64,000 nt of DNA from NCBI RefSeq assembly GCF_028453695.1, contig NC_135776.1, forward strand, positions 18,630,069-18,694,068, read 5' to 3'. Position 1 is the stretch's first letter. Each line of letters starts with the position of its first letter. Of this stretch, positions 34,096-46,720 are shown one piece after another. The translations under genes were made by a program, and so were the position numbers. The notes beneath the pieces are model-generated. The model was not told where the DNA came from. It worked only from the letters and a program-made list of their open reading frames with translations, and did not search any database. Origin of the DNA: Augochlora pura (lineage: Eukaryota > Arthropoda > Insecta > Hymenoptera > Halictidae).

Positions 34096-36076
34096 CTGAA
34101 TATCTTCCTGACGACATTTGCAGTAACTTTTCTCTTTACAAAAATTTTCTCCTAATCGTCGTTAACGAGTTATTTAACAAAAACCATTGACCAATCAGAG
34201 GCGAGCTCTTCTGCCGCGAGGCGTCCGAACCAAACGAACGATACAATAATTCTCATTGCGAAATTTAGAGAACAGGAAACGACTTCTAATAGACTTCTCG
34301 ATAGCATTCCCCACCCCAATATCAAATATTCAATGATGCGCTTCGCAGCGAAAGGGTTAAGACTAGAAGAGCCGGTCATCGCCGAGAGAGCAACCGCGCT
34401 CCGATTGACAAGCGTCGGTCCGAGGACCGCCGTGATGAAGCGAAGACCTATTTCAAGCGCGTTTTCCCGCGGACAGAAATAATTTCACGCGGAGACATTC
34501 GTCGTCGTCGTCGTCGTCGTGGATCGGCGGAAGAGCGCCACGAGAAGAAGAATTAGGAGGAGAGGGGGTTCGTAGGTACGGTGGAAACGGCGCGGAGTGA
34601 CCCCTTTCCTACCTCTGTCAAACGTCACGCGGAGCCGTTTCACGCGGAACCGCCCACTGGGGAAAATTCATGAGCAGTAACGGAACTTTGATGTCTTTGC
34701 GAGGAGGTATTTAGCCGGAGGGATGTTCTCTGCCTCTTAATAGGAAACGTTTCTCCCTAAGGAGGTGGAGGAGCGGCATAACTTAATCAAGGATGGGAGC
34801 CTCCGAGCCGAGAAAGACAAAGGTTCCCCCCCGTATACATATATATATGCGCTCGCTCGCGTGCACGTGTGTGTGCGTGTGTGTGCAGAAAGACACACAG
34901 CTGCGCCGGAACGGAGAGGATAATTTGATAAGATTTACTCGAAGCTCGTCTCGCGAAACGAAAAAAGGTCCGCGGGTGAGAAAACCGTGGTAATGGCTTT
35001 CAGATCAACGCGACACCGTAACCGGTCTATGGGAATCCACCTGGACGAAACCTTTGACGTCGCTGTCGGTGAATCCATAATTGTTGCTTAAAATACGTTG
35101 GAGACAGCGAAATGCGGAAGATCGGATACGAATTTCGCAATTGGCGGCGTTCGGTGGCTAACAATGTTAACCCCCTTGCGCAATGATCACTGTGACGGCT
35201 GCGCTGGATAGCGCCTCTTTGTTCGTAATCTTTAGGCTTTAACCCTTTCGCTGCGGAGCGCGTTACTGAGTAGTTGACACCGAGGCACGGAATGCTGCGA
35301 AGCAGAAGTCGTTTCTTGTTCACTAAATTTTACAATGATAATTGTTATATTTAGCAATTTTTATATTTAATATTTAGTAGTTTTTATATTCAATATTTAG
35401 TAGTTTTTATATTTAATATTTAGTAGTTTTTATATTCAATATTTAGAAGTTTATTATATTTAATATTTAGTAGTTTTTATACTTAATATTCAGTAGTGTA
35501 CTATATTTAATATTTAGTAGTTTATTATATTTAATTACATTCTACTTCGTTTCAGAATAAATTAATAATAATTAGTAGATTTTGCGTGAAATCTCTGTCA
35601 CATTTTATTTCAGATTCACAATTCAAATGGCTTCGAGTGCAAAGGGTTATAATTTTGGTAACCAGAAAAGCATAGCTCCTGTTTTGTTATAGCGTAGGCG
35701 TGAAAGAGACGCAAAGGTGTTCGATTCTAATTTCGCCGAGTGTCGGGCTTTATGCTGTTCGAATGAAGCCGAAGGAAAAGCGAATAAAGGCTCGAAGAGA
35801 GACAACTCATTGTCAGTTTAGCGATCGAAATCTTCAAACAGTTTGGGGTGCGCGGCGTAGAGGGTCGCGGAATGCGAGGGTTGCGGCTCCGTGTAAGAGG
35901 GTGCTGATTCGCGGCTAATTGATACTTAGCTATCCGGGTAATTTCCTTAACCGACACGGCAGCCCGTTCCCTGCGAAACTCTTTTGTCAACAGCGGGAAA
36001 ATTATAGAAACTTGTTATCGGTTCCTTTCTATTGTTCAACCCTTCGCGCTGCGACAGTGAATTGATTCTTCTATTA
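34096..36076. other. Intronic DNA with several solitary element ends
   Basis: Ends of TTAA elements at 34339-34360 (CGCTTCGCAGCGAAAGGGTT then AA), 35239-35260 (TTAACCCTTTCGCTGCGGAG), 35633-35650 (GAGTGCAAAGGGTTAT) and about 36040. A GTC trinucleotide run lies at 34499-34520 and a GC-balanced stretch at 34380-35000. No gene is visible. Confidence 0.55.
35335..35540. repeat. 21-bp minisatellite
   Basis: Units of TTTATATTTAATATTTAGTA plus G, about nine in a row with small variants (TTCAATATTTAG, TTATTATATTTAA). Confidence 0.85.
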
Positions 36077-36328
36077 TTAACCCTTAGCACTCGATCAGCC
36101 ATTTTAACTGTAACTTTAAAATAACTTTTCTGACGTACAACATTTCCATTTTATATGACAGAATGTGTTTCATGCATATGAGATTGAATATTGTAACTCG
36201 GGCAACGACAGTTATATATTTTTAAGGATTTTTCAAATCTAATTTTTCATAATGTAAAAATTATTTTCGGACCTACTGTAACAATTTTATTCGTGCCTCA
36301 GAGTCGCCACTCGAGGGCAAAGGTTTAA
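36077..36328 (-). mobile_element. TTAA-flanked piggyBac-type MITE, family 1 (copy 6, reversed)
   Basis: Starts TTAACCCTTAGCACTCGA then TCAGCCATTTTAACTG. Ends CAGAGTCGCCACTCGAGGGC then AAAGGTTTAA. The internal ATGCATATGAGATTGAATAT motif matches other copies. 252 bp. Confidence 0.82.
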
Positions 36329-36530
36329 ATACAGATTAAATACGAATTAAATACAAAATAAATACAAATTAAATACAAATTAAGTAGAAATTAAATACAA
36401 ATCGGAAAGAAAATTTAATACAAATCAGATACAAATTTAATACAAATTAAAAACAAATCAAATACAAATTAGAGACAAATCAAATACAAATTAAAGACAA
36501 ATCAAATACAAATGAAATACAAATTAAATA
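36329..36530. repeat. About 11-bp AAATACAAATT minisatellite
   Basis: Irregular tandem units of AAATACAAATT, AAAGACAAATC and AAATACAAATC starting immediately at the right border of the preceding MITE. Confidence 0.85.
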
Positions 36531-37729
36531 AAATTAAGCGTCGAAAGGGCAAAATGAAAGGTCAAGCAAAAATACCCAGAACATATTAAAAATCAAGAAA
36601 TTAACACATTTATCTCCCAACCCCAGTTATCGAACAAACCAACCACGGTGTCATCGACGTCGATCGACGAGCTAAAATCAAGCGCAATTAGTCGATTGGA
36701 TAAGTTGCAAAGTGGATAGGTCGGTCGAGTAGAAAGGCGGGAGCGGCAACCCAATTTTACCGCGGCTCGACTCGGCCACCGAGGCGCTCTCGCGACGGAA
36801 CGCGCGACGGCGGGCGGGCGGGATGCTCCGCGATTCGATGAATCGCGGACTGGGTAACGTCGACTTAAACGTAAAACGGTTTCACGGTCGCGGGAGCTCG
36901 GCGGGGGTGGGTGGCAGCGGCGGCTGCGGCGGAAGCGGGGCGGTACGCGTGCGTGCGTGTGCGCGCGGCCGTCGAACGTGCCCGCGCGCGAGTGTGCGTG
37001 TGTGTGTGTGTGCGAGTCTCTGCGAGAGTAAGCAGGCAATGTGCAACAAGTGTCCTGAGGTTTTGAATCACAAGCAGATCGCGGCGGTTGAGAGAGAGGA
37101 AGAGGAGGAGGAGGAGGAGGAGGAGGAGGACGCGCGGCGCGGTTTGGATGGGGTGGGCGCGGACGACGGGCTGGCGGCTCTCGGCTCGCGGGGGTGGAGA
37201 GAAGCGAAGAGAAGCGGGGGGGAGAGCGGAGGGAGACGGGAAATGGGGCGGCGGGAAGGTCGGAGGGTTACGAACGGTAGAAAGAGGAGAGAGCGCGGAC
37301 CAACGGAGAAAGAGGGCGAAACCGATCGGGAGGGTGGGAGAGAGGGTGGGAGAGAGGGTGTCGGAGAACAGATATGATAGCACGAAGAGAGAGGGAGAGA
37401 GAGAGAGAACGCCAACGCGCGGCCAGAACACGTGAGATGACGTGTGGTATCGAGTGTTCGACGCTTGAATGCCTCAATGCCTTCCCTCGGGAACGGTAAA
37501 TATCACGTGTCGCGGCCCGGTCATGCAAGAATTCGGCGTGCGCGCTGACGACACCGAACGAATTTCGGGGTCATCGATGCGCCCGTGTATCATCCCCCCC
37601 GGGGGAGGGAGATAGCTCGTCGTCGGATCGATTGAATTCGGACGACACCGGATACGATCTGCAAAGATTGTTTCTATCGCGGTGTCGCGGAACGTTTTTA
37701 GCACACGATACGTGATTCTAAAAATAGGC
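36531..37729. other. GC-rich low-complexity block
   Basis: CpG-rich with GT/GCGT runs (about 36945-37015) and (GAG)n at about 37094-37130. A 184-codon plus-strand frame (36823-37377) spans the simple repeats, encoding poly-Glu and Gly/Arg-rich stretches. Comparable frames exist on the minus strand. I do not regard any as coding. Confidence 0.5.
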
Positions 37730-38245
37730 TTAACACGTCGAGTGCCGTGTCAGTCGCCGGTGACTGACGCCGAGCTTTCCGTCAGTCGTCGGTGACTGAC
37801 AAGTCTAAAATACGATAATAAACTGAAAAATTTACATTGTCTTAAGTCGTTATCTAAAATTCATATAAAGTCCACTTAATTTTTATTCAATGTGGGATTT
37901 TATTTATCTTAGTTTTCAGAAAACTTTAATGGATTTTATTAAGAATTTTATTAAATATTGCGCTTCGTTAACACGTTGCGACACGTTGAGTGCCGCGTCA
38001 GTCACCGATGACTGACGGAAAGCTCGATGTCAGTCGCCGGTGACTGACAAGTATAAAATACGATAAACTGAAAAATTTACGTTATTTCAAGTCGTTATCT
38101 AAAATTTACAAGTCCCCTTAATTTTTATTTAATGTGGGATTTTATTGTTAATGTACTTGAACATAGTTCTCAGAAAACTTTAATAGATTTTATTAAGAAT
38201 TTTATTAAAAATTGCGCTTCGCATTGCTGTGCCACGCGCGCGCGG
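37730..38245. repeat. 248-bp tandem duplication with four near-palindromes, running into a gap
   Basis: Unit 1 starts at TTAA 37730 (TTAACACGTCGAGTGCCG). Unit 2's matching position is 248 bp later (37981). Each unit carries two 20-bp near-palindromes of the form GTCAGTCGCCGGTGACTGAC at 37749-37768, 37781-37800, 37997-38016 and 38029-38048. A shared AT-rich tail follows (AATGTGGGATTTTATT, then CAGAAAACTTTAAT). The second unit ends in CG-rich sequence at the gap, so the array may continue. Confidence 0.88.
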
Positions 38246-38345
38246 NNNNNNNNNNNNNNNNNNNNNNNNNNNNNNNNNNNNNNNNNNNNNNNNNNNNNNN
38301 NNNNNNNNNNNNNNNNNNNNNNNNNNNNNNNNNNNNNNNNNNNNN
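38246..38345. other. Assembly gap (100 N)
   Basis: The gap follows a (GC)n stretch and the 248-bp duplication, consistent with an assembly break caused by repeats. Confidence 0.99.
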
Positions 38346-40779
38346 ACTTTACAATCGTATAGATACATTTATGGAGAATTTACCCAATTTTCTTTCACTC
38401 ATCATACATTATTATAAAAGTTGCTAAAAATATTACTAAATGTAACTTATTACCTTTCACGAAGCTTATATAAATTTGTTAAATTAAATTCCTTTTTCGC
38501 AAATTTAAATCCTTCTTTTTTCGTAAAATTAAATCCTTATTTCGTAAAATTAAATCCTTTTTTCGTAAAATTAAATCCTTTTTTCGTAAAATTAAATTCT
38601 TATTTCGTAAAATTAATTTTCTACAAATATTATACAAACTTTGTCAAGAAATTATATTTTTATAAATCCTACGAAACAGAAATTGTCGATTGTCAAAAGC
38701 GCCATAATTACCGACAGTTTTGTCGCGTCTACGAAGGGTCGTCGAATCTTAAAATATAAATCACAGAAACGACGAAGGAGAAACGCACGATCGCCGACGT
38801 TCTCGTATGTTAACGAGCAACGATTTTCGGGGGGGGGGGGGGGGGGGACTTAATTAGCCAATGACAGCCCCGTATAAATGATGCACACCGTGCAAAGATT
38901 GCCGAAGTAAACTTCCGTTCCGACGGATTTTTTTAATCTCCTTAGACTCTCCTTGCTTCGGCTCTTCGGCTAATTAGCGCCGGGGTGAAACTTTAAAGAA
39001 TGATTAGGCACACCGAGGCACCTTCGGAGATTTCAATGGAGTGAAGGGTTGAAGTGGTAAGGGAGGACTTTAGCAGCTTCGAGCACTTCGCACCTACTCT
39101 GCTTAATTTAGGGGACATTAAGTCCACGGGAGACACACGATGTCTTTCCTTAAATAAGAGCGGCTCCTTAATCAACACCGTTTACTTATCAACCAAGTAT
39201 TATTCGACAATGTTATTTGTTGTTATTCAATTTCCATATATAAATAATCGAATAAATAAGACGATCGTATAATGTAGTTTTACAATATAGGAAGAAATCA
39301 AACGTAGTCAAGCTTGGAATATTATCAATTATATTTTATTAACATTTATGGTATTTATTTATAATGTTAATTGTTAAATTTAGCTTTCGTTCATACACAG
39401 GTAAGAAATTCGTGAGTAAAAGTTTTTGTAGTTAACGAATAGAAAATAATTTAAGATCTAATTGTAAAATGTAACAATATAACCATTAATGAGGATATGA
39501 AATATTATTTTCTTTATTTATATATTCCCAATGTCTTAACAAAATAAATGAGCCAATTACCTTAAAAGCGACCTAAGTCTATTTATACTTAAATTAAGGC
39601 ATTTATTATTAATAATGTCCGAAGGCAGTGAAGAAGGCGATTTTAATTAATCAGTATTTAGCAAGTTAACCTCAATCTTTGGACGATTACTTCAGTTGAA
39701 TAATCATAACGTTTAATTAATGTTAATAAAATTAATTTTGATTTTATTTAGACTTTCTGCTATTTGTATTATAATGTACGCTTCAATCGTGAATCATTTA
39801 ATAATTTCGTACGTAAAAGACTTTATTAAACAATTTTAAAAGAAAAGGTGTGAAATCATTTTAACCGACTTGGTAGGTTAAGTGTTAAAAATTTCGTTTC
39901 AAGTAAAAGCGAACTTAGGCTACTTTCAATATACATTTATTTCATAAAATTTAGTAGAAAATTGTATATATGCGGTTCTAAACAAAATGGCCAGAACGAA
40001 GAGAACGGAAAGGCGCGAAGATCGAACGGAAAGACGCGAAGATCGGACGTCGAAACGCGAATTGACCGTACCCGTCGAAGCCGCGCGACGTCTTACGGGC
40101 GGGTGACTCATCAAAGCGGCAACGTTAACGACATACCACGGAAAGGTGCAATTCCGTGGTAGAACAGGAAAAAATCCATATTTCTTCGATGACGAAGATA
40201 TCACTTGGCCGAAAAGGAAGGACAGAAAACATTTTCCACCCTCCCCGAGTGTACTCACGGAGAAATGGTACGAGCATTCCATCTTGAGCTAAAACCGTGC
40301 TGCACGTCAGAGCGGCACGCCTTCGTCTGTGTGTGTGTGTGTGTCTGCATATATATATATGTGTGTGTGGGTGTCTCTGCGAACAGGATCGCGTGTGTGC
40401 GCTCTACTATGTGTGCGGGGGTGCTGGCTATAGGGTGGCAGGGTGTTTGGAAGACGAAGAGGACCACGGAGTTTCGGAACACCGCATCACTCTGCTCTGT
40501 TGCCAACCTAGGAAAGGGTATAAGCCATTTCTAGTTTCAAACATTTACCATTTCACCGGGAGAGAAGGCGACCCTGCGCAAGTCGACGCCCGGCGTGACC
40601 GTTTCCACGAATCCGCGCGTCCTCATGAATTATTCCGATGCATTAAAAAATGTCCATCAGACGGGCACCACTTTGCGGGAAGGAAGTCGAAGGGCGGAGA
40701 GGATTGTGTGGAACGCGGAAGGATATTTTGTTGCTGCGATTGCTGACGTTTTGTGTGGTTATTTTTTTAGGTTATGTAT
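38346..40779. other. AT-rich intronic DNA with a 21-bp minisatellite and poly-G
   Basis: Units of TTCGTAAAATTAAATCCTTT plus T, 21 bp, repeat about five times at 38508-38625. A poly-G run lies at about 38830-38847. GC-balanced stretches at 40000-40170 and 40290-40750 include a (GT)n/(AT)n patch at 40329-40370. No gene is recognised. Confidence 0.5.
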
Positions 40780-41110
40780 ACTAGAATTATAAATTTAGTA
40801 GGTTATATATATATTAGAACTATATATTTAGTAGACTATATATATTGAAACTATTTATTTAGTAGACTATAAATATTAGAGCTATATATTCAGCAGACTG
40901 TATATATTAGAATTATATATTTAATAGGCTACATATATATTAGAGCAATATATTTAGTAGACTATGTATATCAGAACTATATATTTAGTAGACTATAAAT
41001 ATTAGAATTATATAATTACTAGACTATATATACTAGAACTATATATTAACTAGACTATATATCAGAACTATATTTTTACTAGACTATACATATATATTAG
41101 AACTTTACAC
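40780..41110. repeat. About 35-bp AT-rich minisatellite
   Basis: Roughly nine units of TAGAACTATATATTTAGTAG followed by ACTATATATAT, with length variation between units. Confidence 0.85.
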
Positions 41111-42292
41111 TTTGTACACTATATATTTCATGAACATTTAAGAATTCCAAAAGTGCTTCAACAAGTGCATCATAGGGAGCTATGCAGCTGCATTTGAAGC
41201 ATCTATATTATTAGCACACGGAATGATAAAATTATTGGGCGAGTATAATATTAAAATGAAAAATTGGTAAAATTGAGGAGGAAGTATATTATTAGTTGGT
41301 GAAATTAGTATTTTGCTGTGGTCATATTTTTATTTCAGCAAATAATTCCTGTTTCGCATAGAAATTACATTATTACATAAAAAGGATCATTACTTGGCAT
41401 ACGTATATATTTCTAACCTAAAATTGGACGGTGAAGTTCGATGTAGGTTTATTCAAAAATTAAAGGGTACCCAAGTGTTCTTACATAAAGAAACAGTATA
41501 ACAGTTTAAATTAGTGACATAATAATTAAGTTAAAAAATATAAAATTAAAGCTCAGAAAGTATTAAAAAATATTGGCAGCACACCTAACAATAATCTAGA
41601 AATTGAAGTTATCAGCTGGTGTGTCGAACACTACCGCACTTTGAACATATCTTGACACAATTAATAAAAATAATATTCTATCGTAATAATAAGTATAAAA
41701 TAAATAAAAATGAGTACATGTATAATAATATAAAAATTATATAAAATAGTAGCATAATGCAAAAACGCATCGTAGGATTGCTGAGATTCCCAAATTATAG
41801 AACGTCGACAATTTTGATTACCGACGTAATAATTAAATTAAAAACTACAACATCAAAGCTAGGAAGATATTAAAAGACCATTGCTAACACATCTAAGAAT
41901 AACCTAGAGATTGAGGTTACCGGTTACTTTGTTGAACACGGCCGCGCGCCGTTCGTACCCGTCGCTACCGTGAGCCGCCTCTCGGGCGCCTTTCCACCCC
42001 CGAACGCTCGCCCCTCGAGAAGGTCGGACGAAGGGGTGGATATCTCGGCGTCCTGTCCGTAATATCCCTAGCCCTCCTGCTTCCAGTCCAACCACCCAAC
42101 CCCCCCTGCCCTCCCCCCGTCCACCCCGCCGACCCCACGGCTTCGCCCATCGTCCCTGAGCCATGAGCCAGCCCACGTTTCACCCCCGGGGGGCCAGAGG
42201 GAGAGAGAGAGAGCGAGAGAGAGAGTTAGGAGGGTTGCCTGGCGCCCTTCTACCGCCCCCCTCTGTCAGAGCCCCTCGCCTCCTTCTCACCC
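41111..42292. other. AT-rich then GC-rich intronic DNA
   Basis: AT-rich to about 41930 with two loosely similar segments (AATAATTAAATTAAAAA.TA, then AAAGCT.AGAA.TATTAAA) at about 41521 and 41830. GC-rich from 41935 with CT/GA-biased frames. No gene. Confidence 0.45.
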
Positions 42293-42394
42293 CCTTGACG
42301 GCACATAAAGTGCGGACGGTTAGGGGCCGATGGTTCCAGGAGGCGGTTGGGTCAGAATGGAAACGGACCGCAAGTGTACGAATATCTGTGCACG
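42293..42394. repeat. GC-rich direct duplicate, copy A (partner at 44386)
   Basis: Contains CTTGACGGCACATAAAGTGC, GGACGGTTAG, GATGGTTCCAGGA and GGTTGGGTCAGAATGG then AAACGGACCGCAAGTGTACG. The same words in the same order occur at 44386-44518, about 2.1 kb away, with extra sequence inserted in the middle of the second copy. Confidence 0.85.
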
Positions 42395-43729
42395 CGTGTT
42401 GGTGCTACAGGGGGTGGAGGGAGGGAGGGAGGGGGTGAGAGGCCTGATTTTGTCGAGCATTTATTTATTGCCGCGGCGTCTTCTTCTTCTTCTTCTCTCC
42501 ACCACCCTTTGCTTCCGATGTTTTCCTTACCGAGCGCGCAGCTTTCCGGTCTTTCTTGGACCCTTTCGACCGAAGCCGCGCGTCTTCGCTTTTGTTCCAA
42601 GATCAACAAACGGATGCTACGGAGATGTACGAATGCCGTTCCTGCGTGTTCGGTTCATCGGTGGAAGGGCGGAGGGCTCTTTACTGTTGTTGTAGGTAGA
42701 ACTGGACGCTGCGGATCTTTATGCTATAGTTAGGTGCATGTATGGGCAATTGGTTCGTTCTTTGGTCTTTTTCTTGCGATGATATGGAGGTATTGTGAAT
42801 TATATATAGGTAAGAATGCAGCAGGTATTTGGCATAAGGTGCAATTTGATTATACACATTCCTTTTAGGTTAAGTTAACTATATAGTTGGTTATAAATAC
42901 ATGAATCGTATAGTTAATCAATTTTAAAGTCATTTAATTTCAATTATGACGAATGAAAAATTACTTAAAATATGTGTTGCCTCAATCTGATTATGTTTGT
43001 AAATAATAAGAGAAAATAACGTAGGGGTAGTATTTTCTATTTTATTTTCAACGACTTTATAAATTTGGATAATTAATAATTAATTTTTGTATAAAAATTT
43101 GTCACGTTGTGTTATAATCATTGGCAAATTTTCTTGTGCAATGCGATAATTTTTATCATAGCAATGTGCAATACAATCACGTTGATCTAATCTAATCGTG
43201 GAACAAGCATTGATGGATTATTATCAACCGTGGCGACAGATGACGCGTTACGGTTGTCTCAGATCTTTTAAATCCGCCGAGATGGAGGGAGAGACACCCT
43301 GCGTTTGACATATCCCCATAAAAAAGTCACAGGGTGTAAAGTCGAGACTTCTCGACGGCTAACGCGCCAGTGACAAATTTCCATCCCCCTTGCCCGTCCG
43401 ATTCAACGCTTTGAAAGATTTCCTTCGCCGTATCCCTCATCGTCCCAGAAACAAAGCTTCGAAAGCGACTTCTCAAATGATCTTAAATCGAAATTCTCGT
43501 CCAGAATACTATACTATAGAATACTTCATGTTTATACGTATATGTATAAAATTTCTAATTTCATAAAATTTTAAAATTTTGTATTTCTTTTGTATATTTA
43601 TTTTATTTCGAAATCAATCTTTTTCTGAGAATTTAAAATAGAATTTAAAATCAGTTTAACTTTAAATTTGACTTTTTATCTCGACGATGGTTTTCAATTG
43701 AGAATAGAAAGTACAGTTTATTTCGCCCT
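42395..43729. other. Intronic DNA, GC-rich to 42720 then AT-rich
   Basis: A (TTC)n run at about 42480-42497. A more conserved-looking GC-balanced patch lies at 43190-43480, with no open frame I recognise. Confidence 0.4.
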
Positions 43730-43978
43730 TTAACCCTTTTAACTGGAAATACAAAATATTTGTCCAGAGTTATAGTGATTCTATTTTATATAACCTGGAG
43801 CATTTTTTATACATTACAATTACATATTTTATATGTAATATTATTATATCTAAATATTATACTATAGTATACTATACTATAGTATATCTAATACTAGTTA
43901 CAGTATTTTATACATTATCAACTCTTAACAATTTTCTAAATATAAGTAAATTTGACAAAAATTATTTCAAAGGGTTAA
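43730..43978 (-). mobile_element. TTAA-flanked piggyBac-type MITE, family 1 (copy 7, end-deleted)
   Basis: Starts TTAACCCTTTTAACTGGAAA, with the GCACTCGAAGCCATT part of the terminus missing. Ends AATTATTTCAAAGGGTTAA, with the hairpin part missing. The interior (ATTCTATTTTATATAACCTG, then TCAACTCTTAACAATTTTCT) follows the family order. Both borders retain TTAA and CCCTTT. Confidence 0.75.
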
Positions 43979-44385
43979 ACATTCGAGTAGATGTAAGCAG
44001 ACGATAAATATAAAATTCCTTTCTCGTCTGAGAAATTAACGCGATCGAAAGAATTCTAATCACAGTAATTGTAAAGGAAATGATAAGAGGTTAAACCTGC
44101 ACAAAATTTCTCTTTTGTCCTCGAAAATTAATAAAACAAAGAGACCAAAAATTTCGTCCCTAGAATTTTTCGAAAAATGAATTAGGTTATCTTCAAATAA
44201 TGTTCCCCCGAGCTTCCATGAAATTCCAGGGGGTAATTACAATGCGCGCTAATTTAATAAACACATAAACAAAATAGTATCATAAATACAAAATAAGAAC
44301 GAGAAGTACAGTACCTTTAGAAATTTCGAATATCCACGCAACGGAATCCAACGTGGCGTCGTCTTCTTCTTCGTCCGGCCGCGTT
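43979..44385. other. AT-rich intronic DNA
   Basis: Nothing nameable is visible. Confidence 0.5.
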
Positions 44386-44518
44386 CCTTGACGGCTCATA
44401 AAGTGCGGACAGTTAGAGGGGGGTGGCAGGGAAGGAGGAGGAGGCTCGCGATGGTTTCAGGGAGAAGCAGTTGGGTCAAAATGAAAACCGACCGCAAGTA
44501 TACGGACATCTCTGCATG
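44386..44518. repeat. GC-rich direct duplicate, copy B (partner at 42293)
   Basis: Contains CTTGACGGCTCATAAAGTGC, GGACAGTTAG, GATGGTTTCAGGGA and TTGGGTCAAAATGAAAACCG then ACCGCAAGTATACGGA. In one frame both copies keep a similar peptide core (TAHKVRTVRG and, after the insertion, M.TDRK.T.I.A). This could be chance retention or an unrecognised duplicated exon. Confidence 0.82.
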
Positions 44519-46377
44519 CCCCTCTCTGTGTGTCTCTGGACGAAATGATCCCCGTAGTTATTGCCGTAAACGTAACCAGAAACGCGCCCTGAGATGGCGC
44601 CGAGGACGACGACGAGAGAGCACCCCTTTGTCGCAAGGGCGAAACGATTAAATTGCACGTCTTGCGGGAACTGCTGATGTACAATATCCACCCGGTGTGT
44701 CCGGTCCAGGTTTGCGACCTACGTCCCAGGTAATGAAAAAAGGATTTGGGATTCCCTTTGCTTTCATGGCCGTTGCGCGCTCGCGTGCGCCAGGCTACAA
44801 ATTTCACCGTAATAAACTATAGAAGGAAATCCTCGCCGCGCGATACTAATCATTTTCCCGTCGAAAGCTTTCGCTTTAATGCGGCCGAGGGATTTTTATA
44901 ATTAGATATTATATATTATATAATACCAGATATGAATTGTGGCTGTATTTATTTATTGTTTATATGTATGTTTATTTATTTGCACATTTAAAGTTTTTGT
45001 CAGGGGAATTAATTATGTATTGTTTAAATATATATTTGTTACTCTTTATACGTATGCTTATTTAATATTTATGCGTTTGTATTTTAATTAGCGAATTAAA
45101 TATATATATTTATATAATTAATTTGTATATAATTAACCGTGAGTATTAGTAGGGAAGATTTTTATATTTTCGTAGCATTGGCAAACAATAATATCTGAAT
45201 TAATTGAACAATATTTCTTTTATCTATTTTATTTATTCCATTCTTTGCTAAAGGTGTTTCTAATATTTAAAAAATTAAAAGAAATGAAAGATGAAAATTA
45301 AAAATGTAAAAGGATAGAAATAAAGAAACTGAGCAAAATGAAGTAAATGGAATACACGAAATAAATGGCAAAAATGGCGGAATTAATTTATTACTTCAAG
45401 GAGATATTAAAATATAATTCACCATCTCACAGATATCAAATAATCAAATAGTAAAGGAAGTAGAAGCTAAAAATAAAAAGAAAAGACAAAAATAAAGAAA
45501 CTAAGCAAAATAAAATGAATACACAAAATAAATGGTAAAATTAATTTATTACTTCAGAGAGATATCTCGCACATCAAACGATCAAATTGGTGAAATGAAC
45601 ATCTCGTAAAAAGATATCCCTTTAAAATAATATAATTAATGCTCGCGATCGCAGCTTTATAGTTTACCTTTCCGCGAATCGAGATCGAAGGTAACTTTTA
45701 ATAAATAGAAATCCGTTCGCTTTTGAAGCATCGTTTACCCCCCTGACACAGGTAAATACCGGCAATCGTAGCGCGGAATTTTAGCTGGCGGAGTTGCAAC
45801 CCCGTCGTCAAGTATCCAATATCAATAATTACACGGACATACATGTTTATCATCCGGCTAGGGTAAAATTTAATCGGCCACCGGTGCCACGGGGTTCCTC
45901 CCCCCCTCCTCCCCCTCTCCACGTTTTCCCATCTTCGCGCGGGCACGGTGTTTCGCGTCTAAGGGGATTACGGATACAAGTCGAGAAGGGGCTTTTAGGT
46001 AATGTATTGTTCCCCGGCGCGCATGTCAACTGGGAAAGAGAGAACGATCGGCCCGAACCCCCTCGCCCCCGACCGCCAACTTTCCGGACACACGCGGGCC
46101 CCCGCGCCGCTTCGACCCCGACGCCGTCAACCTGTTATTTGGCGTTGTTCAACTAAATTATTAAATGTTTCGTACGCCGCCCGCGTGACACCCCCCTTTC
46201 CCGAAACGAAATTGCATACTTTCGAAATAACCCGGCGACGCGGCGGAACGTTCGTATTTTCTTTTCTTTTTTTTCCGGCGGGGGGGGGGGCCGTAATATC
46301 GGTATGGGAACAGTATTTTTTTCGGTTGATACACCTGAAGTATGACGTCACCTGTCGTGAGAATCAGTGACACGAGT
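44519..46377. other. Intronic DNA
   Basis: GC-balanced to 44870, AT-rich to 45650 with two similar AT-rich segments (about 45290-45420 and 45455-45570, both containing AAAATAAAGAAACT and AAATGGYAAAA), then GC-rich to 46370. A poly-G run lies at 46280-46290. No gene. Confidence 0.45.
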
Positions 46378-46607
46378 TTAACCCTTTACGCACGAAGCCG
46401 TTACCACCGCAAATCTAAAATTATTTTTCTGTCTTCTGGTATTTCCATTTTATGTAACCAAATTTATTTTATTAATATAATTGAGTTAATATATTTATTC
46501 AATTACATTTCCAACCATTTCTCAAATCCGAGCTTCAACGGTATTTATAAACTATGATTTTTGAACGTGTTACAGAAATTTTAATGGCACCGCAGAGTCG
46601 CCAAAAC
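46378..46607 (-). mobile_element. TTAA-flanked piggyBac-type MITE, family 1 (copy 8, one end lost)
   Basis: The left border TTAACCCTTTACGCACGA then AGCCGTTACCACC is clear. The interior follows the reversed family order and ends with GGCACCGCAGAGTCGCCA. The terminal CTCGAGTGCAAAGGGTTAA is missing, replaced by a short tandem repeat. Confidence 0.72.
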
Positions 46608-46720
46608 TAACTATTGTATATAACAAAAATAAAACTAATTATATAACAAGAATAAAACTAATTATATAACAAGAATAAATCTACTTAAGTAACAAGAATA
46701 AATCTAATCATACCTAAACT
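46608..46720. repeat. About 22-bp AACTAATTATATAACAAGAA tandem repeat
   Basis: Four to five units of AACTAATTATATAACAAGAA plus TAA, directly adjoining the broken end of the preceding MITE. Confidence 0.8.

Noticed and set aside
36823..37377. 184-codon plus-strand frame with poly-Glu
   Set aside because: Built from GT, GAG and GGAGAGA simple repeats in a GC-rich island. The minus strand is equally open.
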